From: Umezawaea tangerina
Lineage (GTDB): Bacteria; Actinomycetota; Actinomycetes; Mycobacteriales; Pseudonocardiaceae
DNA length: 64,000 nucleotides
NCBI RefSeq assembly: GCF_003002815.1
Contig: NZ_PVTF01000004.1
Coordinates: 186,001-250,000, forward strand
Direction of reading: 5' to 3'
This document shows positions 48,512 through 57,119 of this stretch, piece by piece. Under the pieces are notes generated by a model, which did no database searches, had not been told where the DNA came from, and saw nothing but the letters and a program-made list of their open reading frames with translations. Position numbers and translations under genes: made by a program. Position 1 is the first letter of the stretch. The number at the start of each line of letters is the position of its first letter.

Positions 48512-49284
48512 CACGCCCCCAGGTGCTTGAGCGCGGACAGCACCGAGTCGGCGGTCGGGTTCTGGATCTCGCCCGCGAGGTGGCCGTCGGCGAGCAGGAC
48601 GACGCGGTCCGCGTAGGACGCGGCCACCGGGTCGTGCGTCACCATGATCACGGTCTGGCCGAGCTTGCGCACGGACATCCGCAGGAAGTCGAGGACCTCG
48701 GCGCCCGAGCGCGAGTCCAGGTTGCCGGTGGGCTCGTCGGCGAACACCACGTCCGGGCGGGCGACCAGGGCGCGGGCGCAGGCCACGCGCTGCTGCTGGC
48801 CGCCGGAGAGCTCGGAGGGCTTGTGCTTCAACCGGTCGCGCAGGCCGAGCACGTCGACGATGGTGTCGAACCACTGCTTGTCGGCCTTGCGGCCCGCGAG
48901 CTCGAGGCCCAGCAGGATGTTCTGCTCCGCGGACAGCGTGGGCAGCAGGTTGAACGCCTGGAAGACGAACCCGACGCGGTCGCGGCGCAGCTTCGTCAGG
49001 TCCTTGTCGTTCAGGCCGGTGATCTCGGTCCCTCCGATGTGGACGGACCCGCCGTCGGAGCTGTCCAGGCCCGCGAGGCAGTGCATCAGGGTGGACTTGC
49101 CGGACCCGGACGGCCCCATGATCGCGGTGAACCTGCCCGCCTGGAACTCCACGCTGACCCCGCCCAGCGCCCGCACCGCGGTGTCGCCCTTGCCGTAGAC
49201 CTTCACCAGGCCGTTGGCGGCGACGGCGGCTTGCGTGCCCACCCGGCTCGTCTCGGACGCCACTGCAGACATGCTCTGCCCCAT
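48511..49284 (-). CDS. MacB-type ABC transporter ATP-binding protein
   Basis: A 257-residue ATPase (LolD/MacB type). Walker A GPSGSGKST, Q-loop VGFVFQAFNLLPTLSAEQNI, signature LSGGQQQRVACARAL, Walker B VVFADEPTGNLD and H-loop VIMVTHDPVAA are all intact. ATG 49284 and ATG 49272 are both possible starts; neither has a strong ribosome site, GGAAGAG slightly favours 49284. It is coupled to the permease gene by a TGATG overlap. Powers the two-module permease. Confidence 0.94.
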   Translation of the reverse strand: MGQSMSAVASETSRVGTQAAVAANGLVKVYGKGDTAVRALGGVSVEFQAGRFTAIMGPSGSGKSTLMHCLAGLDSSDGGSVHIGGTEITGLNDKDLTKLRRDRVGFVFQAFNLLPTLSAEQNILLGLELAGRKADKQWFDTIVDVLGLRDRLKHKPSELSGGQQQRVACARALVARPDVVFADEPTGNLDSRSGAEVLDFLRMSVRKLGQTVIMVTHDPVAASYADRVVLLADGHLAGEIQNPTADSVLSALKHLGA

Positions 49285-49489
49285 TTCCACTCTTCCGTCT
49301 CGCTGACAGGGGGAAATCTACGAAGGGGCGGTGTGCGCGGACATCACTCCCGACGCGCACACCGGACTCAGCCCGGAGGATGACCCGGAGTCCTCCCGTG
49401 GTCGCACAACCCGACCGGGGCGGGCACGAACTGTCGGGTCGGGCAGGGTGGGCGGGCCGCAGCATTGGTGTCGAGGAAGGGAGGCCGGA

Positions 49490-50356
49490 GTGCTGGAACG
49501 GCTGAACCAGGCCATGGAGCACGTCGAGCGCAACCTCGACCAGCCGATCGAGGTGGCCGACCTGGCGCGGATCGCGCTGACGTCGGAGTACCACCTGCGG
49601 CGGCTGTTCTCCGCGCTGGCGGGCGTGCCGCTGTCGGAGTACATCCGGCGCAGGCGGCTCACCCTCGCGGGCGCCGAGGTGCTGGCGGGCGAGGAGACGC
49701 TGCTCGACATCGCCGTGCGGTACGGCTACGGCTCGGGCGAGGCCTTCGCCAGGGCGTTCCGCGCGGTGCACGGCGTCGGGCCGGGTGAGGCGCGCAGGAC
49801 CGGTGCGGCCCTGCGGTCCCAGCCCCGGATGTCCTTCCGCCTCGTCGTCGAAGGGAGCAGCAGCATGCGGTACCGGATCGTGGAGAAGGAAGCGTTCAGG
49901 GTGGTCGGCCGCAAGGAGCGGGTGCCGCTCGTGCACGAGGGGATGAACCCGGCGATCGTCGAGTTCGTCAAGGGGCTCGACCCGCGGGAGCGGGCGCGGA
50001 TCGAGGCGCTGTCGGACCAGGAGCCCGCCGGCGTGCTCAACGTCAGCGTCAACGTGGACGAGGGCTTCGAGGAGGGCACCGAGCTGGACTTCTACTACGC
50101 CGTCGCGTCCGGCGCGGACGTGCCCGAGGGCTTGGACTCGCTGGACGTGGACGCCGGGACGTGGGCGGTGTTCGAGAGCTCGGGCGAGTTCCCGAAGGTG
50201 CTCCAGTACGTGTGGCGGGACGTCTACACGCAGTGGTTCCCGTCCAACCCGTACCGCAGCGTGCCGGGGCCGTCGTTGCTCAGCGCGAAGCTGGCGGAAG
50301 GCGGTGCCACGGCCGACGCCGCGCTGTGGATCCCGGTGGAGCGCACCACCTCCTAG
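49490..50356 (+). CDS. AraC-family regulator with GyrI-like effector domain
   Basis: A 288-residue protein. Residues 1-105 are an N-terminal AraC-type double HTH (ERLNQAMEHVERNLDQPIEV, LALTSEYHLRRLFSAL-like, DIAVRYGYGSGEAFARAFRA). Residues 125-288 are a GyrI/BacE-type ligand-binding domain (MRYRIVEKEAFRVVGRKERV, DFYYAVASGADVPEGLDSL, YVWRDVYTQWFPSNPYR). The order HTH then GyrI is that of Rob/SoxS-like multidrug sensors. GTG 49490 follows GGAAGGGAGG. It is divergent from the ABC exporter, which is its most probable target. A 44-bp perfect palindrome terminates it. Confidence 0.9.
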   Translation: MLERLNQAMEHVERNLDQPIEVADLARIALTSEYHLRRLFSALAGVPLSEYIRRRRLTLAGAEVLAGEETLLDIAVRYGYGSGEAFARAFRAVHGVGPGEARRTGAALRSQPRMSFRLVVEGSSSMRYRIVEKEAFRVVGRKERVPLVHEGMNPAIVEFVKGLDPRERARIEALSDQEPAGVLNVSVNVDEGFEEGTELDFYYAVASGADVPEGLDSLDVDAGTWAVFESSGEFPKVLQYVWRDVYTQWFPSNPYRSVPGPSLLSAKLAEGGATADAALWIPVERTTS

Positions 50357-50358
50357 CG

Positions 50359-50402
50359 CGGTGCGGCGGTCGGTCCCCGGCCGGGGACCGACCGCCGCAC
50401 CG
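50359..50402. terminator. Bidirectional terminator palindrome
   Basis: A perfect 44-bp palindrome (22-bp arms, no loop) centred at 50380, between the convergent stops of the AraC-GyrI regulator and the ATPase gene. Confidence 0.88.
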
Positions 50403-50404
50403 GG

Positions 50405-51121
50405 TCAGTCGCCGTCGGCGAGCAGGTGGCGCAGGTAGGCCCGCGGGTCGGCCAGGAAGCCGCGCGTCAGCCGGACGGGCAGGGCGTCGTCGTAGGAGGT
50501 GGGCGCGATCGTGCCGTCGTCCTCGACCTCCAGGATCGTGGCGCCGGGCAGGGCGAGCAGGACCGGGGAGTGCGTGGCCACGACGACCTGGCAGCTCTGG
50601 TCCGCCAGCTCGGCAAGGCGCGCCAGGACGGCCATGCACCCGCGCACCGACAGCGCCGCCTCCGGCTCGTCCAGGAGGTACAGGCCCTCCGGGCCGAACC
50701 GGTGGTTCACCAGGTCGATGAACGACTCCCCGTGCGAGCGCTCGTGCGGGGACCGCCCGCCGTAGGAGGGCACGAGGCCGAGGCGTTCGATCTCGGTCGC
50801 GACGTTGTAGTAGGACTCCGCCCGCAGGAAGAACCCGGTCCTCGGCTTGCGACCGGACCACGACAGCACCAGCCGGTCGCCCAGCGAGGACTCCGAGGCG
50901 CGGGTGGCGAACCTGAAGTTCTGGCTGCCGCCCTCCGGGTTGAAGCCGCACGCCACGGCCATCGCCTCGACCAGCGTGGACTTGCCGCTCCCGTTCTCCC
51001 CCACCAGGAACGTGACGCCCGCGGCCAGGTCGAGCCCGTGCTCGCCGAGCGCCCGGACCGCGGGCAGCGTGTACGGGTAGCGGCCGGTGTCCGACCGCTC
51101 CTCGACGCGCACGTGCCGCAC
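50405..51121 (-). CDS. Predicted AAA-type ATPase (ABC-like, single-domain)
   Basis: A 238-residue soluble ATPase with ABC-ATPase fold but no transporter partner. Walker A VGENGSGKSTLVEA, a degenerate middle region with SPHERSHGESFIDLVNHRF in place of a canonical signature, Walker B YLLDEPEAALS and H-loop VVVATHSPVLLALP. The DEPEAALS and ATHSP motifs put it with the predicted AAA ATPases related to OLD/RecF-like proteins rather than with transporters. GTG 51121 fits the family N-terminus RHVRVEERSD; a longer start cannot be excluded. Its role may be in DNA or stress functions; nothing more specific can be supported. Confidence 0.82.
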   Translation of the reverse strand: MRHVRVEERSDTGRYPYTLPAVRALGEHGLDLAAGVTFLVGENGSGKSTLVEAMAVACGFNPEGGSQNFRFATRASESSLGDRLVLSWSGRKPRTGFFLRAESYYNVATEIERLGLVPSYGGRSPHERSHGESFIDLVNHRFGPEGLYLLDEPEAALSVRGCMAVLARLAELADQSCQVVVATHSPVLLALPGATILEVEDDGTIAPTSYDDALPVRLTRGFLADPRAYLRHLLADGD

Positions 51122-51224
51122 GAAGTGGCCGGGTCCTCGGCGGGGTCGTCGTGGGGGCACCGGCGGGGCTCCTCGGCTCGGGGGGTTCCACAGGGGACGG
51201 CCACCCACTCTGCCACCGGTGCGC

Positions 51225-54200
51225 TCAGCCGGGCTGTTCCAGCAGGCCCCGGTCGTAGGCGATGGCCACGGCTTCGGCGCGGCGGCCCGCGCCGAGCTTG
51301 GCCATGATGCGGGTGAGGTGGACGCTGACCGTCTTCTCGCTGATGTACAGCTCCTCGCCCACCTCGCGGTTGGTGCGGCCCAACGCGACCAGCGCGAGCA
51401 CCGACCGTTCCCGCGGGGTGAACGGGTCCACGTGGTCGCGCGGTTCGGCCTCGTCCGGGCGGAGGGTGACGCGGGCCCGGCGGGCGGTCTGCGCGACGGC
51501 GTCGAGCAGGGGCTTGGCACCGACGGCGCGGGCGAAGTCGGTGGCGGCGCGCAGGTGCTCCACGGCCTCGTCACGGCGGTCGGCGCCCAGCAGGGCCTCG
51601 GCCAGCCGCCAACGGCAGTAGGCCTGCTCGGAGACGGCGCCGTAGCCGAACTCCGCCACGGCCCGGCTCCACAGCTCCGGGTCGCCGGGACCGGTGAGCC
51701 TGCTCTCCTCGGCCTCGGCGCGGGCCAGCCAGGCGCGGCCTTCCGGGCCGAGGACACCGGTGCGGGGCAGGCCGTTGACGGCGGTGGCGCGGGCGTACCC
51801 GGCCAGGTCGCCGCCGCCGGTGACGGCCGAGATCTCCCCGGCCTTGTCCCGGCGCCTGCGGGCGCGGGCGGCGAGGTCGGCGTGGGCGGCGATGCCGAGG
51901 GCGCCGAGGCGGATGCCCGCCAGCAGCCATTCGCCCTCCTGGCCTTCGGCCGCGAGCCTGCGGGTCCACTCCACGGTGTCGGCGACCCGGTCGACGGCCT
52001 GCTCCGGCTTGCCGCGCCACTGGGCCAGCTCGGCGCCGGTGCCGCCGGTGATGAGGGCGATCTGCAGGTCGCGGTGCCAGTCCTTGCGCAGCTCGGTGAT
52101 CAGGCGTTCGGCCTGGTCGAAGTGGCCGCGGCTGACGGCGACGTGGGTGCCCGCGGCGGCGAGCCTGGCCAGGACGGTGTTGGAGACGGCCAGACCGGGC
52201 GGTTCGGCGATGGCGGCGCTCTCGTCCCAGCGGCCGAGGTGGTAGAGCGCGAGGGCGCGCAGCACCCGCACCTCCAGCCCGAAACCGCTCCACGTCATGC
52301 CCTTGGCCTTGGCGCGGTCCGCGGCCTCGTCGAACACCAGCAGGGCGTCGGTGAGCTCGCCGCGGTCGTAGTGGTGCAGGCCGAGGAAGTAGCGGGCGCG
52401 CAGCTCGGTGTTGACCGCGTCGGCCTCGACCGCGCAGTCGATCGCCTCGGTGAGGTGCTCGCGCGCCGACTCGGTGCGGTTGCCGCTGTCGTCCAGCAGC
52501 CCCAACGTGGCCAGCGCGTCCGCCACCGCGCCCGCGCACTCCGACGCGCGGCCGTCGCGCACGGCCATCTCGGCCCGTTCACGGGCCAGGGCGAAGCTCC
52601 TGGCGTAGCGCAGGCAGGACGCCGACACGGCCAGCACCCACGCGCGCGACGGGCTGGCCGGGCGGTCCTGGACCAGCTCCCACGCCCGTTGGATCGCCTC
52701 GTGCATCTCGCGGTCGTGCCCGTCGAGGCCCTGCGAGGCCTGGGCGACCCGCCGCCACGTCTCCGCGGCGGCCTCGGGGTCGGCCGGGTCGGCCGCGCGG
52801 GCGGAGGAGCGGGCGAACGCGAGCGCGCGTTCGGGCTGGCCCGCCGTGCCCGCCGACCAGGACGCGCGGCTGAGCAGCACCAGCTCGGTGACGTCGGCGG
52901 GCCGCTGGTCCTCCGCGACCGCGTCCCACAGCTTGAGCGCCTGCTCGAAGTGCCGCAGCGCCTCGGCGGGCGCGCCGGTGCGGTGCGCCTCCTGCCCGGC
53001 GTCCACCGACGCGGCCAGCGCGCGCGGCAGGTCGTGGCTCTCCATGGCGTGGTAGGCCAGCCCGGCGGCGGTGCCGCGGTCGGTGCGGCCGGTGAGGTAG
53101 CGGGCGTAGGCGGCGTGCAGCCGGACGCGTTCGCCGGGCAGCAGGTCCCCGTACACGGCCTCGCGCAGCAGGGCGTGCCGGAACACGTAGATCTCGTCGC
53201 CCTCGCCGACCAGCAGCACGTGGTGCTGCACGGCCTCGCGCAGCGCCTCGTCCAGCGCCACGTCGTCCAGGCCCGCGACGGTGCGCAGCCGGTCGTGGCT
53301 CACCCGGCGGCCGCCGACCGACGCCACCCGCACCACGTGCTGGGTGCCGGGCGCGAGGCGTTCGATGCGGGTCAGCAGCACGTCGGCCAGCGCGGACGGG
53401 ACACCGCCGCTGGGCAGGCAGGTGGCGGCGGCGAGCAGCTCCTCGGCGAAGAACGGGTTGCCCTCCGAGCGGGCGGCGACCTCGCGGACGACGTCCTCGG
53501 GCAGCTCGTCGGCCAGCGCGTCCACGAACGCGCGCGAGTCGTCGGCGTCGAACGGGCCCAGCGCGACGCGCTCGACGGCGGGCAGCCGGAGCAGCTCGGT
53601 CAGCAGCGGGCGCAGCGGGTGGGCGCGGTGCAGGTCGTCGGAGCGGTAGGTGCCGACGATCAGCAGGCGCTGGGAGCGCAGCCGGGACAGCAGGAACGAC
53701 AGCAGGTAGCGGGTCGACGCGTCGGCCCAGTGCAGGTCCTCCAGGACCAGCAGGACGGTGCGCCGCTCGGCCAGGTCGCCGAGCAGACCGTGCACGGCGT
53801 CGAACAGCTGGAGCTGGCCGACGTCCTGCTCCGAGCGCCTGCCCGTCGGGAACAGCGGCGGCTGGTTGGAGCTCTCCCGGCCGTCGTCGCCCCCGGTCGG
53901 GAGGCCCAGCTCCGGCAGCAGCCGCGCGAGCGCGGGCCTGCCCGCGATGTCGAGCAGCCCCTGGTCCCGCACCCGGCCGAGCACCTCGGCGAACGGGAGG
54001 TAGGGGATGCCGATCTCGCCCACGTCGAGGCACCGGCCGGTCAGCACCAGGGCGTCGGGGTCCGCGGTGGCCAGCTCCTCGACCACGCGGGTCTTGCCGA
54101 CCCCGGCGTCACCGGCGAGCAGCACCGCCGTGGCCGCACCGCCCGACGCCTGGGCGAGCGCGGCCCGCAGCCGGGCCATCTCCCGACCGCGGGCCACCAG

Positions 54201-54236
54201 GGGGATGCCGGATCCGAGACGTGCCACGGGTGGCAT
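51225..54236 (-). CDS. LAL-type (LuxR-like large ATP-binding) transcriptional regulator
   Basis: A 1003-residue regulator. The N-terminal AAA module has Walker A LLAGDAGVGKTRVVEE (residues about 40-55) and Walker B VLLVLEDLHWADAST. A long middle region of TPR-like repeats follows, and the protein ends in a LuxR HTH (FTPRERSVLALVALGRTNRE, EELYISEKTVSVHLTRIMAK). LAL proteins are typical activators of specialised-metabolite and sugar-degradation genes in actinomycetes. ATG 54236 was chosen as the start of the conserved RLGSGIPLVARGREMARLR segment. A 64-residue gene lies 11 bases upstream in the same operon. The targets are not evident from the neighbours. Confidence 0.93.
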   Translation of the reverse strand: MPPVARLGSGIPLVARGREMARLRAALAQASGGAATAVLLAGDAGVGKTRVVEELATADPDALVLTGRCLDVGEIGIPYLPFAEVLGRVRDQGLLDIAGRPALARLLPELGLPTGGDDGRESSNQPPLFPTGRRSEQDVGQLQLFDAVHGLLGDLAERRTVLLVLEDLHWADASTRYLLSFLLSRLRSQRLLIVGTYRSDDLHRAHPLRPLLTELLRLPAVERVALGPFDADDSRAFVDALADELPEDVVREVAARSEGNPFFAEELLAAATCLPSGGVPSALADVLLTRIERLAPGTQHVVRVASVGGRRVSHDRLRTVAGLDDVALDEALREAVQHHVLLVGEGDEIYVFRHALLREAVYGDLLPGERVRLHAAYARYLTGRTDRGTAAGLAYHAMESHDLPRALAASVDAGQEAHRTGAPAEALRHFEQALKLWDAVAEDQRPADVTELVLLSRASWSAGTAGQPERALAFARSSARAADPADPEAAAETWRRVAQASQGLDGHDREMHEAIQRAWELVQDRPASPSRAWVLAVSASCLRYARSFALARERAEMAVRDGRASECAGAVADALATLGLLDDSGNRTESAREHLTEAIDCAVEADAVNTELRARYFLGLHHYDRGELTDALLVFDEAADRAKAKGMTWSGFGLEVRVLRALALYHLGRWDESAAIAEPPGLAVSNTVLARLAAAGTHVAVSRGHFDQAERLITELRKDWHRDLQIALITGGTGAELAQWRGKPEQAVDRVADTVEWTRRLAAEGQEGEWLLAGIRLGALGIAAHADLAARARRRRDKAGEISAVTGGGDLAGYARATAVNGLPRTGVLGPEGRAWLARAEAEESRLTGPGDPELWSRAVAEFGYGAVSEQAYCRWRLAEALLGADRRDEAVEHLRAATDFARAVGAKPLLDAVAQTARRARVTLRPDEAEPRDHVDPFTPRERSVLALVALGRTNREVGEELYISEKTVSVHLTRIMAKLGAGRRAEAVAIAYDRGLLEQPG

Positions 54237-54247
54237 GTTCGCACACC

Positions 54248-54442
54248 TCAGGCGGCGCTGCCCTGGACTTTCCGCCCCTCGGGCGCGGTGGGCCCGGCGC
54301 GGCGCGCCAGCCTGGCCCACCAGGACTGGTGCTCGGGCAGGCCGCGGCGCGCGGCGCGGACGTGCTCGGCGTCGGCCAGCATGGAGCGCTGCCGGTAGTC
54401 GATCTCCGCCTTGATCGCTTCGGGGGTCCATTCGAGGCTCAT
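54248..54442 (-). CDS. Small conserved hypothetical protein
   Basis: A 64-residue protein from ATG 54442. The N-terminal half (MSLEWTPEAIKAEIDYRQRS) is helical and acidic, followed by a basic Arg/Trp-rich part (RRGLPEHQSWWARLARRAGP). Its stop is 11 bases before the LAL regulator start, so it is probably co-transcribed with it. The WTPEAIKAEIDYRQ motif looks like a family, but I cannot name it. It may be a partner or modulator of the regulator. Confidence 0.65.
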   Translation of the reverse strand: MSLEWTPEAIKAEIDYRQRSMLADAEHVRAARRGLPEHQSWWARLARRAGPTAPEGRKVQGSAA

Positions 54443-54555
54443 CGGAACTCCTTGTGTCGTCTTCCCGGTGACACTGAGAGTCGCCGTAAGGCCCCTGGCC
54501 CGGCATCGGAGGTTCACGTGCCCCGCCCCGCGAATCCCTTACCCCCGAACGGCGA

Positions 54556-54587
54556 AGCGGCACGCCCGGACGCCCGGACGTGCCGCT
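54556..54587 (-). terminator. Terminator of the chitinase gene
   Basis: AGCGGCACG pairs with CGTGCCGCT around an inner CCGG-type stem, 19 bases after the chitinase stop. No T tract. Confidence 0.65.
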
Positions 54588-54606
54588 CCCCTTACCCCTT
54601 GCGCGG

Positions 54607-56985
54607 TCAGCAGGCGCCGCTGTCGCGCCAGACGCCCCACTCACCGGTGGTGCCGGGCTCCTCGCCCGTCGTCCACCACTGCGCCGTCCACTTGCGGCCC
54701 TTCCACGACACCGCGTTCGTGCCGACGTAGACCTTGGTCCGGTCCCACGCCGCCACCGCGCAGGTCGGCGGGGTGGTCGTGGTGGTCGTCGTCGTGGTGG
54801 TCGTCGTCGTGGTCGTGGTGGTCGTGGTCGTCGTCGTGGTCGTGGTGCTGGTCGGCGGGTTGCCGCCGCCGCCGCCGCGCGGGTGGTCCGACGCGATCGC
54901 GTAGGTCTTGCCGCCGAACGTGAAGCGGAAGTTCGACGGCGACGAGATCGGCAGCTGGTAGTTGATGGTGATGTCGACGCTGGCGCCCGGTGCGAGCGAC
55001 TGCCACGTCGGCATGGTCACCGACACGTGCTGGAAGTCGCCGCGCAGGCCGCCGACGTTGGACCCGGTGTGGCCCTTGGCGACCACCTGGAGGCCGAAGC
55101 CGGACTGGTCGGACATGCTGCCCGGCGCGCTGGTGCCGTAGTCGAACTCGATCTTCGCGCCACCGGGGACGGTGAGCGTCGAGTTGTTGGTGACCTTCAG
55201 CTTCGGCGTGATCGGGTAGTTGTTGTCCCCCAACGCGAACCCGCCGACGGTGGCCGAGACGTCCAGGACGTCGGCCGGGGTCGCCGTGGACGCCTTGAGG
55301 TTGCCGTACGGCGCGGCGCCGCGCAGCCCGTCGTTGATCTTGGTGAGGAGCGTGTCGCCCATGGTGTACTGCTTCTTCACCGAGTCGTACTTGTAATCGC
55401 CCGCGAGCTCCCAGATCATGACGCCGCCGATGCCCTTGTCGGCGATGTACTTCGCCTTCGCGGCCACCGAGGTCTCGTCCTCAGTGGACAGGAACACCTT
55501 CTTGCTGTCGTTCCACAGCCACGGCGAGACGAGCGTGGTGTCGTAGTTGCGGGTGTAGGCGCCGCTGATCCGGTCGGTCGGGTCGGTGGCGGGCGTGAGG
55601 CCGTAGGCGGCCAGGTAGTCCGGCGTGATGCCGTTCTGCAGGTTCATGGCGTGCCACATGGGGTTCACCCCCGACGGCACCTCGGCGTTGCCCGCGGTGC
55701 TGTCGTGCCACAGGTTGTCGATGCCGATCGCGCCGTTGCCGCACGGGGTGGTGGACCCGACGCTGCCGCCGGTGCCCGCCGGGCACTTCGACTGGTCCGG
55801 CAGCGCCGCCGTGCCGCCGAGCCCGTTGACGCCGCCGGTGACGCCCTGCCAGCCGCGGGTGTAGAACGGCAGGCCCATGTTGATCCGCCCGGCCTGCATG
55901 GCGCCGCGGAAGTAGTGGTAGGCCCAGTCGGTGTTCAGGTAGCCGATGCCCTCGTACTGCGGGGCCGTGTAGACACCGCCCGCGGCGAGCTCGCCGTCCT
56001 TGCCGTTGTCGTAGAGGGCGGCGTTCGGGCCGACGAAGTGGTTCCACGAGCCGTGCAGGTCGTAGCTCATGACGTTGAGGTAGTCCAGGTACCTGGTGAC
56101 CTGGAAGGCCTCCATGCCGCGCAGCAGCCAGCCCGACGCGGGGACGGCGGCGGTCAGCAGGTAGTGCTTGCCGTCGGCCGCGCTCGCCCGGTCCAGCTTC
56201 TCGCGCAGCGTCTTCATGATCCGCTCGTAGCCCGCCCACAGCGTGCCGCGGTTGGCGTTGGCGAGCGCGAAGTCGTCCGGGTTGCCCGCGTTGTTGTTCG
56301 ACGTCGGGTACTCGTAGTCGATGTCCGCGCCGTTGAAGCCGTAGGTGCGCAGGAACGTCACGACCGAGTCGGCGAACGTGTCGATCGCGGCCTGGTCCTG
56401 GCCCAGCTTGTAGAAACCGCCGTTGGCGTCACGGGTGCCGTCGGCCTTGAGGTAGCCGCCGGTCTCGGCCCAGCCGCCGATGGAGATCAGCGTCTTGACC
56501 TTCGGGTTCTGCTTCTTGAACTTCGTCAGCTGGTTGAAGTGCCCCTTGTAGGACAGCGACGTGTCCATCTCGGCGCCCGCGACACCTGGCCACTCCATGC
56601 CGGTCGAGGCGTTGGTCGCGCCCGGATCTCCGACGGAGATCCTGTTCTGGTTGTCGATGTGCGCGAAGGCGTAGTTGAGGTGCGTGACCTTGTCCCACGG
56701 GATGTCCTTCGGCAGGTACGCGGGCGACCCGTCCTTGCCGGTGCGCCAGCTGCTGAAGTACCCGATCACGCGTCGGGAGTGGTTGGCGTCCAGCACCTCC
56801 CGGCCAGAGGTGTCGTAGACCGAGCAGTAGGGGACGTCGACGCCGGGCGTCTTGTACAGGCCGTCGGGACGGCAGTCCTCGTTGCCCGCCGCGAGTGACG
56901 CGGTCGGGTTGGCCACGGCGATCAGGAGTCCGGCCAGCGTGGCGAGCGACGCCAGCGCGGGGAGGAGTCTTCTGTTCCTGGGCAA
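54607..56985 (-). CDS. Secreted GH18 chitinase with C-terminal chitin-binding module
   Basis: A 792-residue secreted endochitinase. Signal peptide (residues 1-33, ending TASLAAGN); GH18 catalytic domain with LISIGGWAETGGYLK and the DxxDxDxE site as FNGADIDYEYPTSN, catalytic Glu225; MSYDLHGSWN and IGGVMIWELAGDYKYD further mark the barrel. Then comes a beta-sandwich domain (VLDVSATVGGFALGDNNYPI to YAIASDHP), a linker of about 26 threonines, and a CBM5/12-type module (AWDRTKVYVGTNAVSWKGRK, WTTGEEPG). The start is TTG 56985, which has AGGAGG 6 bases upstream. The promoter carries a DasR-like site, so it is probably controlled by N-acetylglucosamine signalling. Confidence 0.95.
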   Translation of the reverse strand: MPRNRRLLPALASLATLAGLLIAVANPTASLAAGNEDCRPDGLYKTPGVDVPYCSVYDTSGREVLDANHSRRVIGYFSSWRTGKDGSPAYLPKDIPWDKVTHLNYAFAHIDNQNRISVGDPGATNASTGMEWPGVAGAEMDTSLSYKGHFNQLTKFKKQNPKVKTLISIGGWAETGGYLKADGTRDANGGFYKLGQDQAAIDTFADSVVTFLRTYGFNGADIDYEYPTSNNNAGNPDDFALANANRGTLWAGYERIMKTLREKLDRASAADGKHYLLTAAVPASGWLLRGMEAFQVTRYLDYLNVMSYDLHGSWNHFVGPNAALYDNGKDGELAAGGVYTAPQYEGIGYLNTDWAYHYFRGAMQAGRINMGLPFYTRGWQGVTGGVNGLGGTAALPDQSKCPAGTGGSVGSTTPCGNGAIGIDNLWHDSTAGNAEVPSGVNPMWHAMNLQNGITPDYLAAYGLTPATDPTDRISGAYTRNYDTTLVSPWLWNDSKKVFLSTEDETSVAAKAKYIADKGIGGVMIWELAGDYKYDSVKKQYTMGDTLLTKINDGLRGAAPYGNLKASTATPADVLDVSATVGGFALGDNNYPITPKLKVTNNSTLTVPGGAKIEFDYGTSAPGSMSDQSGFGLQVVAKGHTGSNVGGLRGDFQHVSVTMPTWQSLAPGASVDITINYQLPISSPSNFRFTFGGKTYAIASDHPRGGGGGNPPTSTTTTTTTTTTTTTTTTTTTTTTTTTPPTCAVAAWDRTKVYVGTNAVSWKGRKWTAQWWTTGEEPGTTGEWGVWRDSGAC
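54772..54852 (-). repeat. Poly-threonine coding microsatellite
   Basis: A 27-codon tract of ACC/ACG threonine codons (GTGGTCGTC-type on the plus strand) encoding the linker between the chitinase and its chitin-binding module. Such tracts are prone to length change by slippage in steps of three bases. Confidence 0.85.
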
Positions 56986-57072
56986 GGCAGACCTCCTGCA
57001 CCTGGCGGCGGCCGTTGGCAGGTGATGTCGAGAGCAGGGATGTGTCACGGCTCACCCGTGACGGTTGACCAG

Positions 57073-57117
57073 AACGTAAGGAGATCGGGCGGTCCGTGTC
57101 AATAGGTATAGACCAAT
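57073..57117 (-). promoter_or_regulatory. Chitinase promoter with overlapping DasR-like site
   Basis: On the minus strand TTGACA (57097-57102) and TACGTT (57073-57078) are spaced by 18 bases, giving a plausible sigma-70-type promoter with an approximately 80-base leader. A 16-base sequence at 57102-57117 (plus strand ATAGGTATAGACCAAT) matches the DasR element ACTGGTCTAGACCACT at 11 of 16 positions and touches the -35, the right place for repression. Confidence 0.6.
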
Positions 57118-57119
57118 CG

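Noticed and set aside
51087-54398. 1103-codon plus-strand frame opposite the LAL regulator
   Set aside because: Antisense shadow of a gene with Walker and LuxR motifs.
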